From Polytrichum commune (taxonomy: Eukaryota > Streptophyta > Polytrichopsida > Polytrichales > Polytrichaceae), in the NCBI GenBank assembly GCA_950295325.1, contig OX485808.1, positions 40,263,180-40,323,179 on the forward strand: a stretch of 60,000 nt of DNA, in the 5' to 3' direction. Under the pieces are notes generated by a model. The model was not told the origin of the DNA, made no database searches, and saw nothing but the letters and a program-made list of their open reading frames with translations. Positions 1 through 13,002 of this stretch are shown piece by piece; positions within the stretch are counted from its first letter, which is position 1, and each line of letters opens with the position of its first letter. Position numbers and translations under genes: made by a program.

Positions 1-1159
1 ACTGCAATTTTGAGAATTCAGGGCACAAACTTGAAGATGGAGGTACGAAATCCCTTCCATAATCATAGCGGTGTTGATAGACTAGCATGAATGAGGGATT
101 TAGAGGACATTGGATTTGGTACTTTTCAAGGGCCGAAAGGAAGGCATTGAATACCACAATTGTAAATTGGGTACACTAAATTGATAATGATTCGGCACTA
201 AACTTGTGCTTCGGATCATGACTAAATCCAAATGTTCTTCAAGAGGAGGCGTTTCAAGAACAATTCATGGAAAGTTTCCATCTTACAAGGAAACAAGTCC
301 GTACTCTTCATACTTGTCTGTATATTATTTTGTCCAGTCTAAGACAACCACATTATGAAGCTTTGGGTTACCAACTATAACTGTGGACATCTTTATACAA
401 ATCTCGAGCACTTGTTTGGTACCTGGAATTCTGCTGTTGGAGCTTCGTTTCACAGTTGTGACAATTGAAGGCATCTGGGCCTTATGTGGTGACTCTTGTT
501 AGTTGGACAAGTATGCTTGTGTGGTGTATGGCAAGTTTGATTTCGGTAGTTAAGAACAGATACGAAAAGAGATATTTTACAATGAGACTGGACTATATGC
601 TCAAAACAGACACTTTTTAAGATTCACATTTCACAAGGCCCATGTGATCCTTCAACGAAAAAGAGATCAAGGTGACATTGTGACAACATACAGGAGAGGA
701 GATGGCACCATGCATCTAGAAGTGTCCGCTTGGAATTGACAAAGGTGGAAGACCCAAGTCATACAACCTCCATGTAGTGGAAACAGGTAATACTCCTTCC
801 AACGGCACACCCATTGGCTGACCACATATCACAATTTCACGTTTAGCTCACGAACTAATACCTGTTGAATTCAAGATTCCTCTAACTACCCATCTCTGTT
901 AACCTTTGCCTTTTCCACAAAAAGTAAAGCCAAGTACTGACTCAAAGCTTAGGATATGATACAAAACGTATAGATTCTTGTGTCGATTCTTAAGGGGCCC
1001 CGCTTAGGACATCACCACATCGTAATTCGCAGCAGGCGGAATCTCGTAAAACAAAACTTGAGCCGCACATCTTGAATCATAGAAGGTACAAGAAGCGACC
1101 CCTTGCTAGCAAATTCTTAATCGATGATCTGCATAGACTCTGAAACAGCGATCGAGCAG
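1..1159. other. Intergenic, no recognisable feature
   Basis: This stretch has no long open frame with protein-like composition on either strand and no obvious repeat. It lies downstream of the minus-strand TPR-like/J-domain gene and should contain its 3' untranslated region near 1100-1159. Confidence 0.4.
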
Positions 1160-3805
1160 TCAAGCAGTATTTTTTTCGAGCTTGAAGTACTCATATTTGT
1201 TGTTGAGAATTTTGGAAATCTCCTCGCACAGCACTTGCCACTTCTCCCCGTGCTGTGCGTTCACGTCCGGGTGGTAATGGGAGATGGCTTTCCGCAGCAT
1301 CTCCTTCGTGAGCTTCTTCTCCTTCAGCATGTCGCCCGGCTGCTTCTTGGGGTCCGGATTGGGATGGTTCTGGTAAATGTACACCAGAAACTCCCGCCCG
1401 CCCTTCTTGGCCTCCGCGTCCAACTTCCGGATCTCCTCCTGCAACTTCTGCTTCGTCGGAGCTCGCTGCCGTTCGTGTTGGCGTTGCTCGTCTCTCACCA
1501 CCTTCTCTTGGTACTCTGCGTGCTTCGCCTCGGAGTACTTGTACCACCTTCAATTTCAATGCGTGAGTAACGTGTGAGTCCCATGAGTCTTTTTGGCTTC
1601 CCGGACTTTCAAAATCAATCTCAGTTTTTATTATATGGGAGTTAATTAGTCTAATACTAGGTTCCATAGTAACCCCTCATTGCCCTTTGCTTTAACTGGT
1701 TGGGAGTTTCATTAATTGGGGGTGGGGGAGTGTCGCAACATAGCACACCACAGGAGTGCACAAAAAACCCATGTCACATCTCCAAAGAAGATGGCTATTT
1801 CATAGAAAAAGAACCCAAAAGTACACATGGGTGTCAAAAAGCCTCTTCAATGTTCCTAGATCTAAGTCTCTTGATGGGCATGTAACTAGACTATTATGAA
1901 CTATAAATGGAACTAGACTATTATGAAGCTTCAAAGGTGAACTCAACTAGGCTATTATGAAGCCCAGTGAATACGAATGGATTAGTGGCAATCTGATTGA
2001 CTACTCGTGACCCCTAGTGGTAATCTTGGTTAAGAGGATAATCATGAACCCAAGGAGTTTACACTAGAATTCAGGTCCAAAGCACAAAAAAAGAAGAAAA
2101 AGTGCCACTATTGTGGCACCACTTTCCCACCACATCCGGCCTGTCCCAACTCAAAGAATACTTTTAACAATTTGAGAAACCAAACTTCAACCTTAAGTCC
2201 AAACTTGAGTCCAAATGTAATGTCCATGAATGGTTGTTTTGGATCCCATTGAGTTTCTTGGACACATTATGTGTATGATACCTTAATGCGAACATATCTT
2301 AATAAGTGTACAATGTAAACCCACCCTTACTGAGTTCGCAAGGGCCCCTAGAGAGGAGAGAGGGAATTATTGTATACGAGCGTACCTCTCATCCATCTAT
2401 CATTAAAACTTGACCCCTATAGATTTGTTGACGATTCATCTCAAATAACATTGATTCATGGTCTTTAAAGCTAAGTCCAGTGTGAAACCAACTAAAAAAA
2501 AGTAGCCTCCGAAGTGTACACTATTTTAGGACCTTTATGTTGGATGACCGAGAGATACTGTTATGCGATTAGGGTTCATTTCCATGTAGGCAGGTTGCCC
2601 ACCATAATCTAATGAAAAATGTAGATTCCACCAGGACACTAATCCTAATCCCTCTCTCTCCCCCACAAATTCGAGAGTTAGTTAGAATAGTCCACACACC
2701 TTGAGCGGCTGATGCGCGGCGACATGATGGTGAGCGCGAGCTTGGTCGCTTGGTAGTGGGCCTTCGACGCCCTTGTAGCGTCTTTCAAAACGTCGGAGTA
2801 CACCCTGCCCAGGCGGCTCATGGCTATGGCCTCGCCCTCTATGTCGCGATCGCGCGTCAGCACTGTGGCTTGCCGGTACCAGTCGATCGCTTGCACCGCC
2901 AGCTCCATGTTGATCAGCTCATCGCCATGGATGGCTGCTCGTAACGCTTCGTCTCCCATTTCCCGCGCCTGCATGGACTCGCACACGAAAATCTGCGTCT
3001 CCACCCTCTCCTGAAGCTCAGTTATGTCCAGCGCTAACTCGGCCTCCGCTATCCTTACGGTTTGCGCTTTACGCAGAAACTGTGAAGCATCGTGCAGGAA
3101 GGATAGGCAAGCTTTGTAATCTCTGTGAAGTCCAAGATCAAGTTCTCGTGAATCTTCATCGTCGCCGCTCAGGTGTAGGACTCCTTGCTGGAAGAGCCGG
3201 TCCGCAAGGCGGAGGTACGCTATGACGGCCGCGGCGGGGGAATTCTCATGGCGGTTACTGGGGTTCCTTGTGAGAGCGATGTTGAAACCTTCGCACAAGC
3301 ATCGCAGTAGAGGCGCGTGCGGCGATTGGAGTGCTTGATTCTGGTCATCCGCCCACTCCACCATCTTCAGAAGCGCCGTGTCCAACCCCTCCAGCCACGC
3401 CTGCGAGTTGCCAGCACTCTTGCCCTCGCGGATCGCCTTCCAGAGATACTCCACCGCAGGAGCGACCTTCGTCTTGGCGTAGGCGAGCTGTGGCCCTGAC
3501 GATGACTGGCCCGGCCCAGTCCGGCCTACCTCCAAGTCATCCACTGCATCGTTCACCTCGAATTTGCTCCAGAGGAAATGTAACATGCCGAGGTTCTTCA
3601 GACAGGCCGCACGGTCGGCCGGGGACTGGGAGGCCGCGAGTGCGCTTTTGTAATGCTGCTCCGCTTGTGTGAGCTTCATCCTCCGCACGGGCTTCGCGAA
3701 ATTGCACGGCCCGGCAGCAAGCTGCTTGTACACCACGTTGCCATTCTCTCGCATGCGTTGGCACGCATTCACCATGGATTTCTCCATCAAACCCAAATAA
3801 TTCAA
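1160..3805 (-). CDS. TPR-like helical protein with C-terminal J domain (two exons)
   Basis: The gene is read right to left: exon 1 is 3805-2700 and exon 2 is 1547-1160. They are joined by a GT-AG intron (donor GT at 2699-2698, acceptor AG at 1549-1548) that keeps the frame and gives about 497 residues. Residues 1-368 are an alpha-helical, TPR-like region rich in Ala, Leu and Arg. The last 110 residues contain a J-domain segment with the HPD motif at about 461-463 (context HYHPDVN), followed by a helix-III-like stretch. J domains stimulate Hsp70 ATPase, so a co-chaperone or scaffold role is likely (family knowledge, not shown here). The start may instead be the Met at codon 7, which better matches the paralogue at 10607-11944. 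That paralogue has the same order but no intron. The intron holds a MITE-like repeat (2356-2560). Confidence 0.72.
2356..2560. mobile_element. Diverged MITE-like copy inside the J-gene intron
   Basis: The left part resembles the element at 9540-9760 almost base for base (GGAATTATTGTATACGAGC, then ACCTCTCATC). The interior keeps the run of A followed by GTAGCCTCC. The right terminal repeat is eroded. It is the older of two copies in the window. Confidence 0.5.
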
Positions 3806-4740
3806 TCAACTGGTCACCTCCAAATCCTCCACTCGCTCCAATTCCTGTAACAGCCTGATCCCAAAGACACCGATGAGTTCCAAATCTCAAGGTGGAGTAC
3901 CGACAGTGCTGTCTGCGCACTGTCTGCAATAAAAAGTGTTTTCCAAGTTTTATCAAGTTTAATGCAATGGAAAATGGTCACAAAGATATCAGAGAAACCT
4001 CCTATATTGACTAGCATTTCTCCGACTGTCACTAGCTACATCTGATCCAATACTACCAATCACATGTCCTTACCAACCTCTCGGCTTGGGACAAGTAGCT
4101 AAGATCGAAACCTCTCCTCCGTCTCTCAACGTCTCCCTGCTGCAAATCTCAATCGGAGGAGATCGATTGAGAGGACCCAAAGGATCGTTAAAAATACTGC
4201 TGCAAATTCAATTTTCCCAAATAGCTCGAATGCTCTAACCTCGTCTGGAAATGCAAACTTCTGTAGATCTGATTCAATCATATACCTAGTGTACTGAGCA
4301 GAGTTGATTTACACCAACCAACTCTCGCCCGCTTCCAAGTGACCACGGATTAAGTTACACACTGCAAGTGCCAGCCATGATAACTGAGAAGTGTACGAAT
4401 TTGCGAAATTGCTTAGCAAGGGGTGGCGCAGTTTGGTAGGAATTGAAGAGTCGAATTAAGGTGTGGGAGGGGATGAATTAAGTAAGTGGTTGATTGATGT
4501 GCCGACATATGCATTTACCGACTTAGCCTTCGCCGCCAAGTGCATGCCGACTATTATGAGTTTTAAAAAGCAACTAAAGTAGTAGTGAAGATTACGCAAC
4601 CTAATTAAAATTTTGGCTGTAGGTCTGGAAGAATGGCTGAGCACCTCCGCAGAAGTTGCTTCGCTACATATCCGGCGGTGTGGCCACGTATCGCTGTGGG
4701 CCACGAATATCGATGAGAGTCACTTTGTCTGCAATTACAA

Positions 4741-4776
4741 GAAGTTGTTGTTGTTGTTGATGATGTTGTTGTTGTA
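4741..4776. repeat. (TTG)n-like microsatellite
   Basis: A run of GTT/TTG triplets interrupted by TGATGATG lies in non-coding DNA. Confidence 0.7.
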
Positions 4777-6228
4777 AATAATCAAGTTTGAGAGAAGTGA
4801 TTCATGTTATTTCATTGCCAAAATTTTATGTAAGGGCACTGGGACCTGAAGAAGTTTGACATTCCAAGAGATATTGGAGTTGGACCGGTTGTAAAGGAAA
4901 TGGTTGCCTTCCCACGGTGTGTCAAGGTGGTTCATGATTTCTTCATCACTGGTGGCCTCCCTTGCAATTTTGAACCTGGCTTTAGTATAGATATATATCC
5001 AAGTCTAAAATGTACATATTCAAAAGAAAACCATTATAAGACATCTAAGGTTTTCACTTCAAGAAAAGAAAAAACATTATTCCAAAAACAGAAACATCAA
5101 ATCTCATGTCACTCATTTGAGTTAGCTAATTTGTTTATGTTTTTTTAACTATAACATTGAACATATAGGGAAACCAAAAAAACTGTCCATAATGGGTGCA
5201 TTCAACTTACTAGGCCCAAATAACTTTATTTGCATGAGGTATCTTCCCGGTATTTGAGCCCCTAGGAAGTCTCAAAGTGAGAGCTTCAGGTTTTTTAATG
5301 GGGCACTAGAAGCGGGATAAAAATAAAATAAAATTGCAATTGGGTTTAAAAATTCCAACTTTGGGACAAATCACTACCTTAGACTAGGTATCTTGGATTT
5401 GCCAATTTCATATCCTATGGTACATATAACAAGTGTTTCCTAAATCTATAGAACCTTTTTCTTGACAAGTAAAGATTCGTTCAGTTTGAATATGTAAAAC
5501 TATGGAGCAATGTTGGGACACATGGCCGGTTCTACACAATTGTGGGAAGAACCACAATCCTCCCCGAGTCAATAACCTAAGGTAGATATACCGAAAAAGG
5601 TGAAAATATGCTGATTCGGATAGAATGAGTGGCTTGGAATTTTGTGCAATATTTTTCAGAGATTGAGTAGAGGAAATGATGAGGAATGCAAGTTTTTTTG
5701 TAAGTTTTTTTCTTGTAAAGATTTGGTTACATTTCCCAAAAGGGCACGTAAGTCAAATCCCCTATTTGTACACTAGAGTCTCCCTAATCTGAGTATCAAA
5801 TAATCTTATTCTGCATACGGATACACACAAAATGGTTAACTCAGTGGCACCCAAAAGTGATTACAAGTGGCATGGAAAAACACCTATCTGACCAATAATT
5901 GCATCAAATTTATCACTTCATCCTTTTCGGGCCACCACTTTTATAATTAGCCATTTTGGGTGCACACGATAATCATTCGACCCCTAGTCTAGTGCACTAG
6001 TACAATGTTTATGGTATATAGTGTCACATGCGTAATAGTGTCACTTACCCTGTTTTGAGGTGTATGCTAGGTGACAATGATGATTAGCAACCTCACCATA
6101 AGTGTCACATCATGACACTGGCGTTCAAGTGCGCTTACTAACGTCTTGGCATGAGTATGTTCAATAGTGTTATGAGGTGCATGCCTATGTGACATAAAGT
6201 CTACAAGTTGACTTAAGTGTACACAAAT

Positions 6229-6345
6229 GACACTTGCCATGAATATGCTCAAGAATATCTTCCTCTTGCATACTAACATGGAAACACATGACACTTGCCA
6301 TTAGTACACTCAAAAATATCTTCCCCTTGCTCACTAAAATGCAAG
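6229..6345. repeat. Two-copy tandem repeat, about 60 bp
   Basis: The units beginning TGACACTTGCCAT at 6229 and 6289 share most of their length, including ATATCTTCC and CTTGC. No coding content is seen. Confidence 0.5.
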
Positions 6346-6639
6346 ATTGCAATCTAAAGTATTCAATGTGCTACTCTAAATGTCATAATGTATATATTTT
6401 TTCACTTTAAAAAAATTGCTTATGTTGACAAATGTAATCATATTGGTAATTAGTGGCCGTAACACTTTGAAACCTCTAGGCGTCTAGTTTAGGTCCTTTG
6501 CAAATAGTGTGTGACACTAAATACCATAAATGATGTAGTGGTCATTCACCGTTTTGGGTTTTTCTACCTTACGTAAGTCTAAACAAAAGATACCTAGATT
6601 TAAATGGCAAAGCAAACAAATATGGCAATGTAAGAATAT

Positions 6640-6880
6640 TGTCAACCAATGAATTGGAAGAACCTACTGCTAGTTACAAATGAACCGATTGAGTTTGAGA
6701 AATAACCGGTTGAAGTTCAAGGCTTCAGGAAAATTACCGACAATTGTAGAGGAATCTATAGAATATGCTTTAAAATAATTAAGAAAAACCGAAAGATCAC
6801 AACATGTAACTGGTTGGACTTGGAAACACACTAGGATTTTGACTGATTATGCTCAAATATCTCCCCGGACGGTGTTGTCA
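6640..6880 (+). repeat. AACCGGTT-type dispersed repeat, copy 1 (diverged)
   Basis: This matches the repeats at 16145-16370 (same strand) and 43230-43440 (opposite strand). Shared blocks include GAACCGATTGAGTTTGAGAAA, the segment AAAAACCGAAAGAT and ACTGGTTGGACTTGGAAACA. The CCGGTT motifs are partly mutated here. Confidence 0.6.
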
Positions 6881-7962
6881 ACTGCTGATAGTGTTGGCAA
6901 AGTCAATAGTTACTCACAACAATATTGAACATCTAATCTACTTTGAACTCAAGCTTGCATCTTGAATCTCCAAAAGTGGAATTCCACTTTGAGCTCAATG
7001 TTGACTCAATGTCATTTTTTTCTCCCCCTTCAAATTGATACCGCCAAGATGTGGAAGTAGTATCACTTCTTATTGATTTATACCACTTCAATATATACAA
7101 TGAAGATTTTTTATCTTTATTTTTATTTTTTTAGTAGGGCACGGGTGACGTACTTGGTGCTTATTGTTTTTGATACCATGCGATAGTCTTCATACCTAAG
7201 TAAAACTAACCTAATATCATTATAGTATTATCTTGATGATATCCAAATAATAACTTAGTTCTATACAAGGATTTTCTCATCACTGCACCATGAACATGAA
7301 TATATGCCATAATTACTTTGGGGGCCTCATAAAAGCATTGTGACTGCGAAGTTGCAAAAATGTCACTTTCATTTACTAGTTAAACATAAACTAAATCAAG
7401 ACCACATGTGATCGTGTCATGCTACACTCACAAGTGCATTTATTATAAGCCATGACAATATTTGTGAACATTGTAAGATTACTTTTATAAGCACAATGCA
7501 TCTTCTACGTGAGGAAAACCATAATAGCAAGAAGATGTACTAGATTCAATTTTGAGATTTTATTAATCCACAATATAGTTGGATCACACTAGTTCCTCCC
7601 CCACAATGAGTGCTTGCATAGAAAGGGGTCACTACCCTATGTAATATTAATGTATATTTCCATGAACATTAGAGATTACATATCATTTATCACTCACTAT
7701 TATCATAACCTTAAATGTATCAATATGTGTAAATAAAAATATATAGCATATGCCATACATATATAAATAATCGTAATATATGACATCATGTCTGGATCTA
7801 TTACTTAGTTTGTCACTCCTACAATTTTCTTTTTGAAATCGTTTACTTTCTAAAATTGTTTGTGTGGGAAGTGGGGAGGGGTATGGATGTGGAGGACTAA
7901 GAAATTGTTGGTTCTCAAGATTGAGATCCTTGGAGGCCTTAGGGGTGCATTGTTAAATGAAG

Positions 7963-8003
7963 CCCCCCCCCCCCCCTCCCCCCCCCCTCCCCCCCCCCCC
8001 CCA
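7963..8003. repeat. C-rich homopolymer tract
   Basis: About 40 bases are almost all C with a few T. The overlapping open frames are products of this tract and are not genes. Homopolymers of this kind are also common sites of assembly error. Confidence 0.8.
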
Positions 8004-9539
8004 AAAGATATCTTACCCTTCTTGGGGTCATCTTGTAAGTTTGGTTCCACCATGTGTACCCTAGAGAGTTGCCTGGTCTCTCATCCAAGTCCTGGTGGCC
8101 ATGTAGGTTTTTGGGCAACCCGGGTAAGTCACTTAATGCATTTAAAGTATGACGTGTGGCCTAATAGTGGGAGGATTAGATTCAATTGTCATAAATTTGA
8201 TAAAATACTTCCACATAATTTAGAGGCCGTAGAAAGTGTATAACTCCATTACAAGTAAAGTAGATAGACTTTAAATGTGGTTCATTTAAAACTTTATACT
8301 TATAATATAGGGGTTCAAGATAAGGACCCTAGGATTTATGCCAAGTAGGCTTAGTTTGGATGAAAATTATAGTATCATATGCCCTAAAAGGATGGAGATT
8401 CCCAAAGCTCGTTATTGATCATCTTCCTCATCCTACACTCCCACTCTCCCGTTTGCCAACACCTAGGGTTTTAGTTCCACTTTGTCGAGCCCGATGGTTT
8501 TGGTTTCCTTGTTTAGGGTTTACGAAACAAGGGAAGTAGAGAGTGGAGTTAGGGAAGCAGAGATCTTAGACATGCACGTAGCAACATGCTCTTGAATAGA
8601 CAAATATCAAATGGATCAACGTAGATTGCATTATAACCACTAAAACTATGAGCTACATTTCTACAAATGATGTATACACTCCAAATTAAAATGATGCAGA
8701 GCAATTGTCCAAGTTTGTCACCAAATGTAGTACATACGTTGACAACGCATTGTGGATTGGGGCTAGACTGCCATGGAGCTTTGGGATTTTGTGTTTATAA
8801 ACACATGTTCACTCTTGTGATGTTTCCACCCTAAGCCTTCTTTTGTGATGCATGGTGGTAATGTAATATTAAGCCCTAAATCTATAGATTTGTAAGTAGT
8901 TTTTCAATTGTGCTTAACTTTCTCGTTGTATTTTCTATTCATGTTATCCTCTTGTAATGATTTGCTTCATGTTGTTATAGTTGTATGTTGTGTCTTTATG
9001 AAGTGTTGCGCTTGTATGGTTTTGCAATGATATGCATCAATCATGCCTTTTTGTTGCCATGCTTTTTAGGACCACTTTTCCAATGTGTATACTTTTGAAT
9101 AATAATAATTTAATTATAAGGAATATAGACTACCAAAAAATGCAATAGCATTGATAAGATAACTAATGGTAAGGTGGAATAGAATAAGTCATTTTAGAAA
9201 ATTAAGTAATTATAGGGAGCTTTTAAATCATGCCATGAATGTAAATAGCCCTCACACAAATAACCCTTAGCCGCACGTGGTGCACAAAAATCCTATTGGG
9301 TGACTTACCCGAGTTGGGTAGTGAAAAGAACCCAATTGAATAGGTAAACTGTTTCATTTCTTAATAAGAAAACAAGAAAAAAAAAAAGACTACGTAGTGA
9401 GTAGAGTGCAAAGAAACTTATGTATGTGGGAGGTTGAGGATTAGAGACTAGTAAGAGACAGTTTCCGCATGATCTTCAAGGCTGAGAGGAGATAAGTTTA
9501 GACGATCAATTGCTTCAAATGTATTTGCCATTCTTATGG

Positions 9540-9760
9540 GAGAGAGGGAATTATCGTATACGAGCATACCTCTCATCTGACCCCCTATAGGTTTGTTGCC
9601 AATTCATTTCAAATGGCCTCCACCACACAAATTCAGGGTCTTTGAAGCTAATTCCGATGTTACTTCAACTAAAAAAAAGTAACCTCCGGGCTGCATACTA
9701 TATCAGGGCTTGTATGTTGGATGAATGAGAGGTAAGTTCGTATACAATAATTCCTTTCTC
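9540..9760. mobile_element. MITE-like element with about 35-bp terminal inverted repeats
   Basis: The left end reads GGAATTATCGTATACGAGC then ATACCTCTCATC. The right end, reverse-complemented, reads GGAATTATTGTATACGAAC then TTACCTCTCATTCATC. The element is about 220 bp with no open frame, so it is non-autonomous. A second copy is at 2356-2560. No clear target duplication was identified. Confidence 0.65.
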
Positions 9761-10024
9761 CATCCTTCTGGATGTGATTTGATAAACAAGTACACTACAT
9801 GAATACACCATAACTAGGGCACCTTCTGCAGTGAGGTCGAGTGAACGAAAATTCGATTCGGAAGGATACATGTAGGAAATCTTGCAAAGCCTTCATATGA
9901 AGTCGGGATAAATGCCACCACTGAGTAGATGAAGATCACAATGAGGGGATGTGCACAGAAAGGAAGAATGTCCGCAACATCGGCATTTGTGCACCATAGA
10001 CAAATTGTTCCACATCTTAAAAAA

Positions 10025-10580
10025 AATAGCCAGTATTCAATTGCACCTCTCCTCGCCATATTTTTCTTCTCGTCTCCAGGATTGAGTGCCGCCCGAACTG
10101 TAAATGGAACACCTGCATGTGCAGCATTGGAAGAGTATATAGGTCCATGGAGAGAGATTCACAAAACTCTGCTTCACATTGAGGAGTTTTTGATAACATC
10201 TGGAGTCTAAATAAGCAAATCACATTGTCGATGACCGATCGTACCTCAAAATTCAAGCGCAATGAAGGCTAACCGTTGTTAATTGAATTTAAACTATCAA
10301 CTTTGTTCCGGTTCTTAAATGGCCAGTACGCAAGTGCACCTCTCCTGACCATAATTTCTTCTCATCTTCACTGGCTTAAGTGGACGAACTGTAAATATTG
10401 GATGACCTCCATGTGCAGCATTGGAAGAGGATGTAGGTCTATAGAGAGAGATTTACAGAACTCTGCTTCGTTAATCTTTCTTGATTTTTTGATAAAATTG
10501 GAAATCTCAATAAGCGAGTTATATTGTGATTGATGATCGATAGTCCCTCATAACCGCAACCGCAATGGAGACTGATAAAC
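10025..10580. repeat. Diverged tandem duplication, about 250 bp, two copies
   Basis: Segments 10025-10265 and 10320-10580 align along their length. Shared blocks include GCACCTCTCCT, CGAACTGTAAAT, TGTGCAGCATTGGAAGAG and ACTCTGCTTC. The duplication lies just downstream of the minus-strand J-domain pseudogene and may come from its 3' region. I see no coding signal. Confidence 0.6.
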
Positions 10581-10606
10581 CGGCTGTGTCGATGAAGACA
10601 CAAGCA

Positions 10607-11944
10607 TCACATTTCTAGCTTGTTATACTCGTACTTGTCGTTTAGTATTTTGGAAATCTCCTCGCATAGGACCTGCCACTCCTCTCCGTGCTGGCCATTC
10701 ACGTCCGGGTGGTACGTAATGGAACATCGCTTTCCGCAGCACCTCCTTGGTGTCCTTCATCGGCGGTTTCAGCAGGTCGCCCGGTTTCTTCTTGGGATCC
10801 GTGTTGGGATGATTAGCATAGATGTATTTCAGAAATGATTAAGTATCGTTTCTCCCTTCCTTGTCCAGATTCTTTAGAGCCTCTTCTAGATTCTTCTTCG
10901 TCGGAGCTCGTTGCTGCTCGTGCTCGAGCTCTTACCCCCTCACAACCTGCGCTTGGTACTTTACATGCTTGGCGGAGGATTACTTGTACCACCTAGCGTG
11001 ACCGGCTGATTCTCGGTGACAAGACGGTGAGTGCGAGTTTCGTGGCACGGTAATGGATTTTCGAAGCGAGTGAGGGGTCCTTGATGACATCAGCGAACAC
11101 GTGCCCCAGCCTGCTCATGGCGATAGCCTCGCCTTCTCTATCTCGCTCGCGCGTCAGCAATGCAGCGTTCCGGTAGTAATGAACAGGTTGCAGGGCCAAC
11201 TCCATGTTGACCACCTCATCGTCGTAGACAGCTTTCTTGAGCACCTTGTCGCCTGTCTGGCGCGCCTGCATAGACTCGCACACGAAGATTTGGAGCTGCG
11301 CTCGCTCTTGAAGTTCCCTGTTCTCTCGCATCACCGCCTTCTTAACATCTCGTCCACCATTTGCAGGGAGGCTCTCAGCATGACGGAGGACCTGCAAACA
11401 TTCCTGCTTCAGGGCTAAGCAATTCCTGAAGTCTCTGGTGTCGCTTTCATCGCTGCCGAGCCTCAAAATCCCTTTCTGGAGGGCGAGATCGAAGCCTTCG
11501 CGCATGCAACCCAACAAAGCCAGCGATGGCCTAAAAGGCACAATATCCGACGTCTGCTCCGCCGCCGAGTCCACAAAGCTCAGGATCACCCGCTGCAAAT
11601 ACTCCAGCCACACCTGGGGCTTGGCGGCACGCCAGCCTTCGTGTAGATCATTCAGGAGGTAGTCCACACTCGAAATCATCCTGAATTTGCAGACAGAAAG
11701 CTGTTCTATCTCGGATTTTGTCCACAGGATGTGCAGAACTCCCGATATTTTTCAAGCAGGACACTCGGCCCACTGCCGTGTGGCTATGGCTCAGCGCCTC
11801 CATGTAGTAGTCCTGGGCCTGGGTGAGCTTCATCCTGCACACGACCGGAGCGAAGACGCACTCGCCTTGAAGCTGCCGGTACAGCAAATTTCCCTTCTCA
11901 ATGAGCAGAAGAGAGTTGGAGCTTGAGGAATCCGTCATCGCCAT
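10607..11944 (-). pseudogene. Intron-less, broken copy of the TPR-like/J-domain gene
   Basis: The copy keeps the order of the gene at 1160-3805. A TPR-like region (11944-10993, motifs RMKLTQAQ, QIFVCESMQAR, GEAIAMSRLG, SPRISRSR) runs directly into the J-domain exon without the 1152-bp intron. Breaks are visible: a one-base frameshift near 11740 (after CLKNI), four extra bases (CTAG) at the former exon junction near 10993, three in-frame stops in the J region, and a four-base GTAC insertion in the HPD motif near 10713. The final stop is at 10607-10609. Intron loss suggests either a retrocopy or precise intron deletion. I see no poly-A tail or target duplication, so the route is open. Confidence 0.75.
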
Positions 11945-13002
11945 CAACTCCCGGATGCTACAGACTCGATATCCGACCACAACAAATTAGCGAAATCATG
12001 TACACGTCCTTCTTACGACAGCGCATGGAATTCCTTTAAAGATGCGAGATGATGTAAACAAGAACGCGATAGGTATCAATAAAAAGGTGTTGCCATTAAC
12101 ACCAATATACCAGTATGCTGAAGTGGCTCCTGTATGGACTATAATCTGTTGCGTCGGAAAAGACGAGCCTGAAAACCAAGCCTCCACACAGACGAGTGAT
12201 GACTTGACATTGGAGGTCCACAATCTGTAAAATTGCCAGATGACAATTGAAATGTGCGTAGGATAAGATTCTACAGCTCATGGATCTCTTTTGTTCCCCA
12301 GATCAACCAAGTAAGGATCCTTACCGTAGGTATCATTTCGCTTATAACTCAAAGTTGCTGCTTAAGGCTTTTAGCTCCTATTTCTGCTACTATTAATTAT
12401 GTAGCAAAACAGGTGATGATGACAAGACTTCCTGCACCGTCTGTGAAATTGATCCAGATGATATGATCAAAATTATGTTGTGGCTTTGTGTTGAATATGT
12501 CAGCTCGAGAGGACAATATGACAATCATCAAGAAAGGCCGCTTGTGAATTCTGTCATTCATAGAGAGCGAAGAACGAGAGGCGAATGAGAAGATACATCA
12601 GAAGAGGGAAAAGACGTAAGTTAGAGAAGTCAAAGTGATGCAGGAGGCGGACAGTCTTGGTGACTTAACTTGGTGTAATTTTATAGGACAAGTGCTCGGA
12701 ATATGTCTAAACACGTCATTTCTTAGCAAGTTAGCCATTCGCTGCTTTATGAGGGACCGGTACTTAAATTGTATTTCACCTAGAAACCATCTGAGCTCCC
12801 CAGGGATGCGATTCGACAAATCGTAGGGATCACGAGCTGGATTTCTTGATGCCTGTTGCCAGACAAATGTAGGGATCGTAAACTGTAACTCCACCAAGCG
12901 TGGCACTGGCGGAGGGACTCAAAACATCAATTCAAATGTTCTATAAAGGAGTGTCAAATGTATCGTACACATTGGGAGCCACGCCATCGGTTACACGAAG
13001 AA
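11945..13002. other. Intergenic, about 1 kb, no feature seen
   Basis: This lies between the J-domain pseudogene start and the glucanase stop. Open frames are under 105 codons and do not look protein-like. It would contain the glucanase 3' untranslated region at its right end. Confidence 0.4.

Larger units (their letters stand above)
3806..9539. other. AT-rich intergenic region with scattered short repeats
   Basis: I see no convincing gene in this 5.7-kb stretch. It includes the promoter side of the J-domain gene (about 3806-4400), a (TTG)n run near 4741-4776, a two-copy repeat at 6229-6345, one copy of the AACCGGTT-type dispersed repeat at 6640-6880 and a C-rich tract near 7963-8003. Open frames here are short and of low complexity. 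Confidence 0.5.

Noticed and set aside
1191-1667. 158-codon minus-strand frame over the J-domain exon
   Set aside because: It is Arg/Gly/Ala-rich and out of frame with the HPD-containing exon, which has a supported splice junction.
2085-2150. CCHC-like zinc knuckle of a retrotransposon Gag
   Set aside because: A plus-strand reading gives C-x2-C-x6-H-x2-C after a Lys-rich run, but the spacing is not that of a retroviral knuckle and no pol sequence is nearby.
7850-8243. Open frames with poly-Pro or poly-Gly
   Set aside because: They exist only because of the C homopolymer tract.
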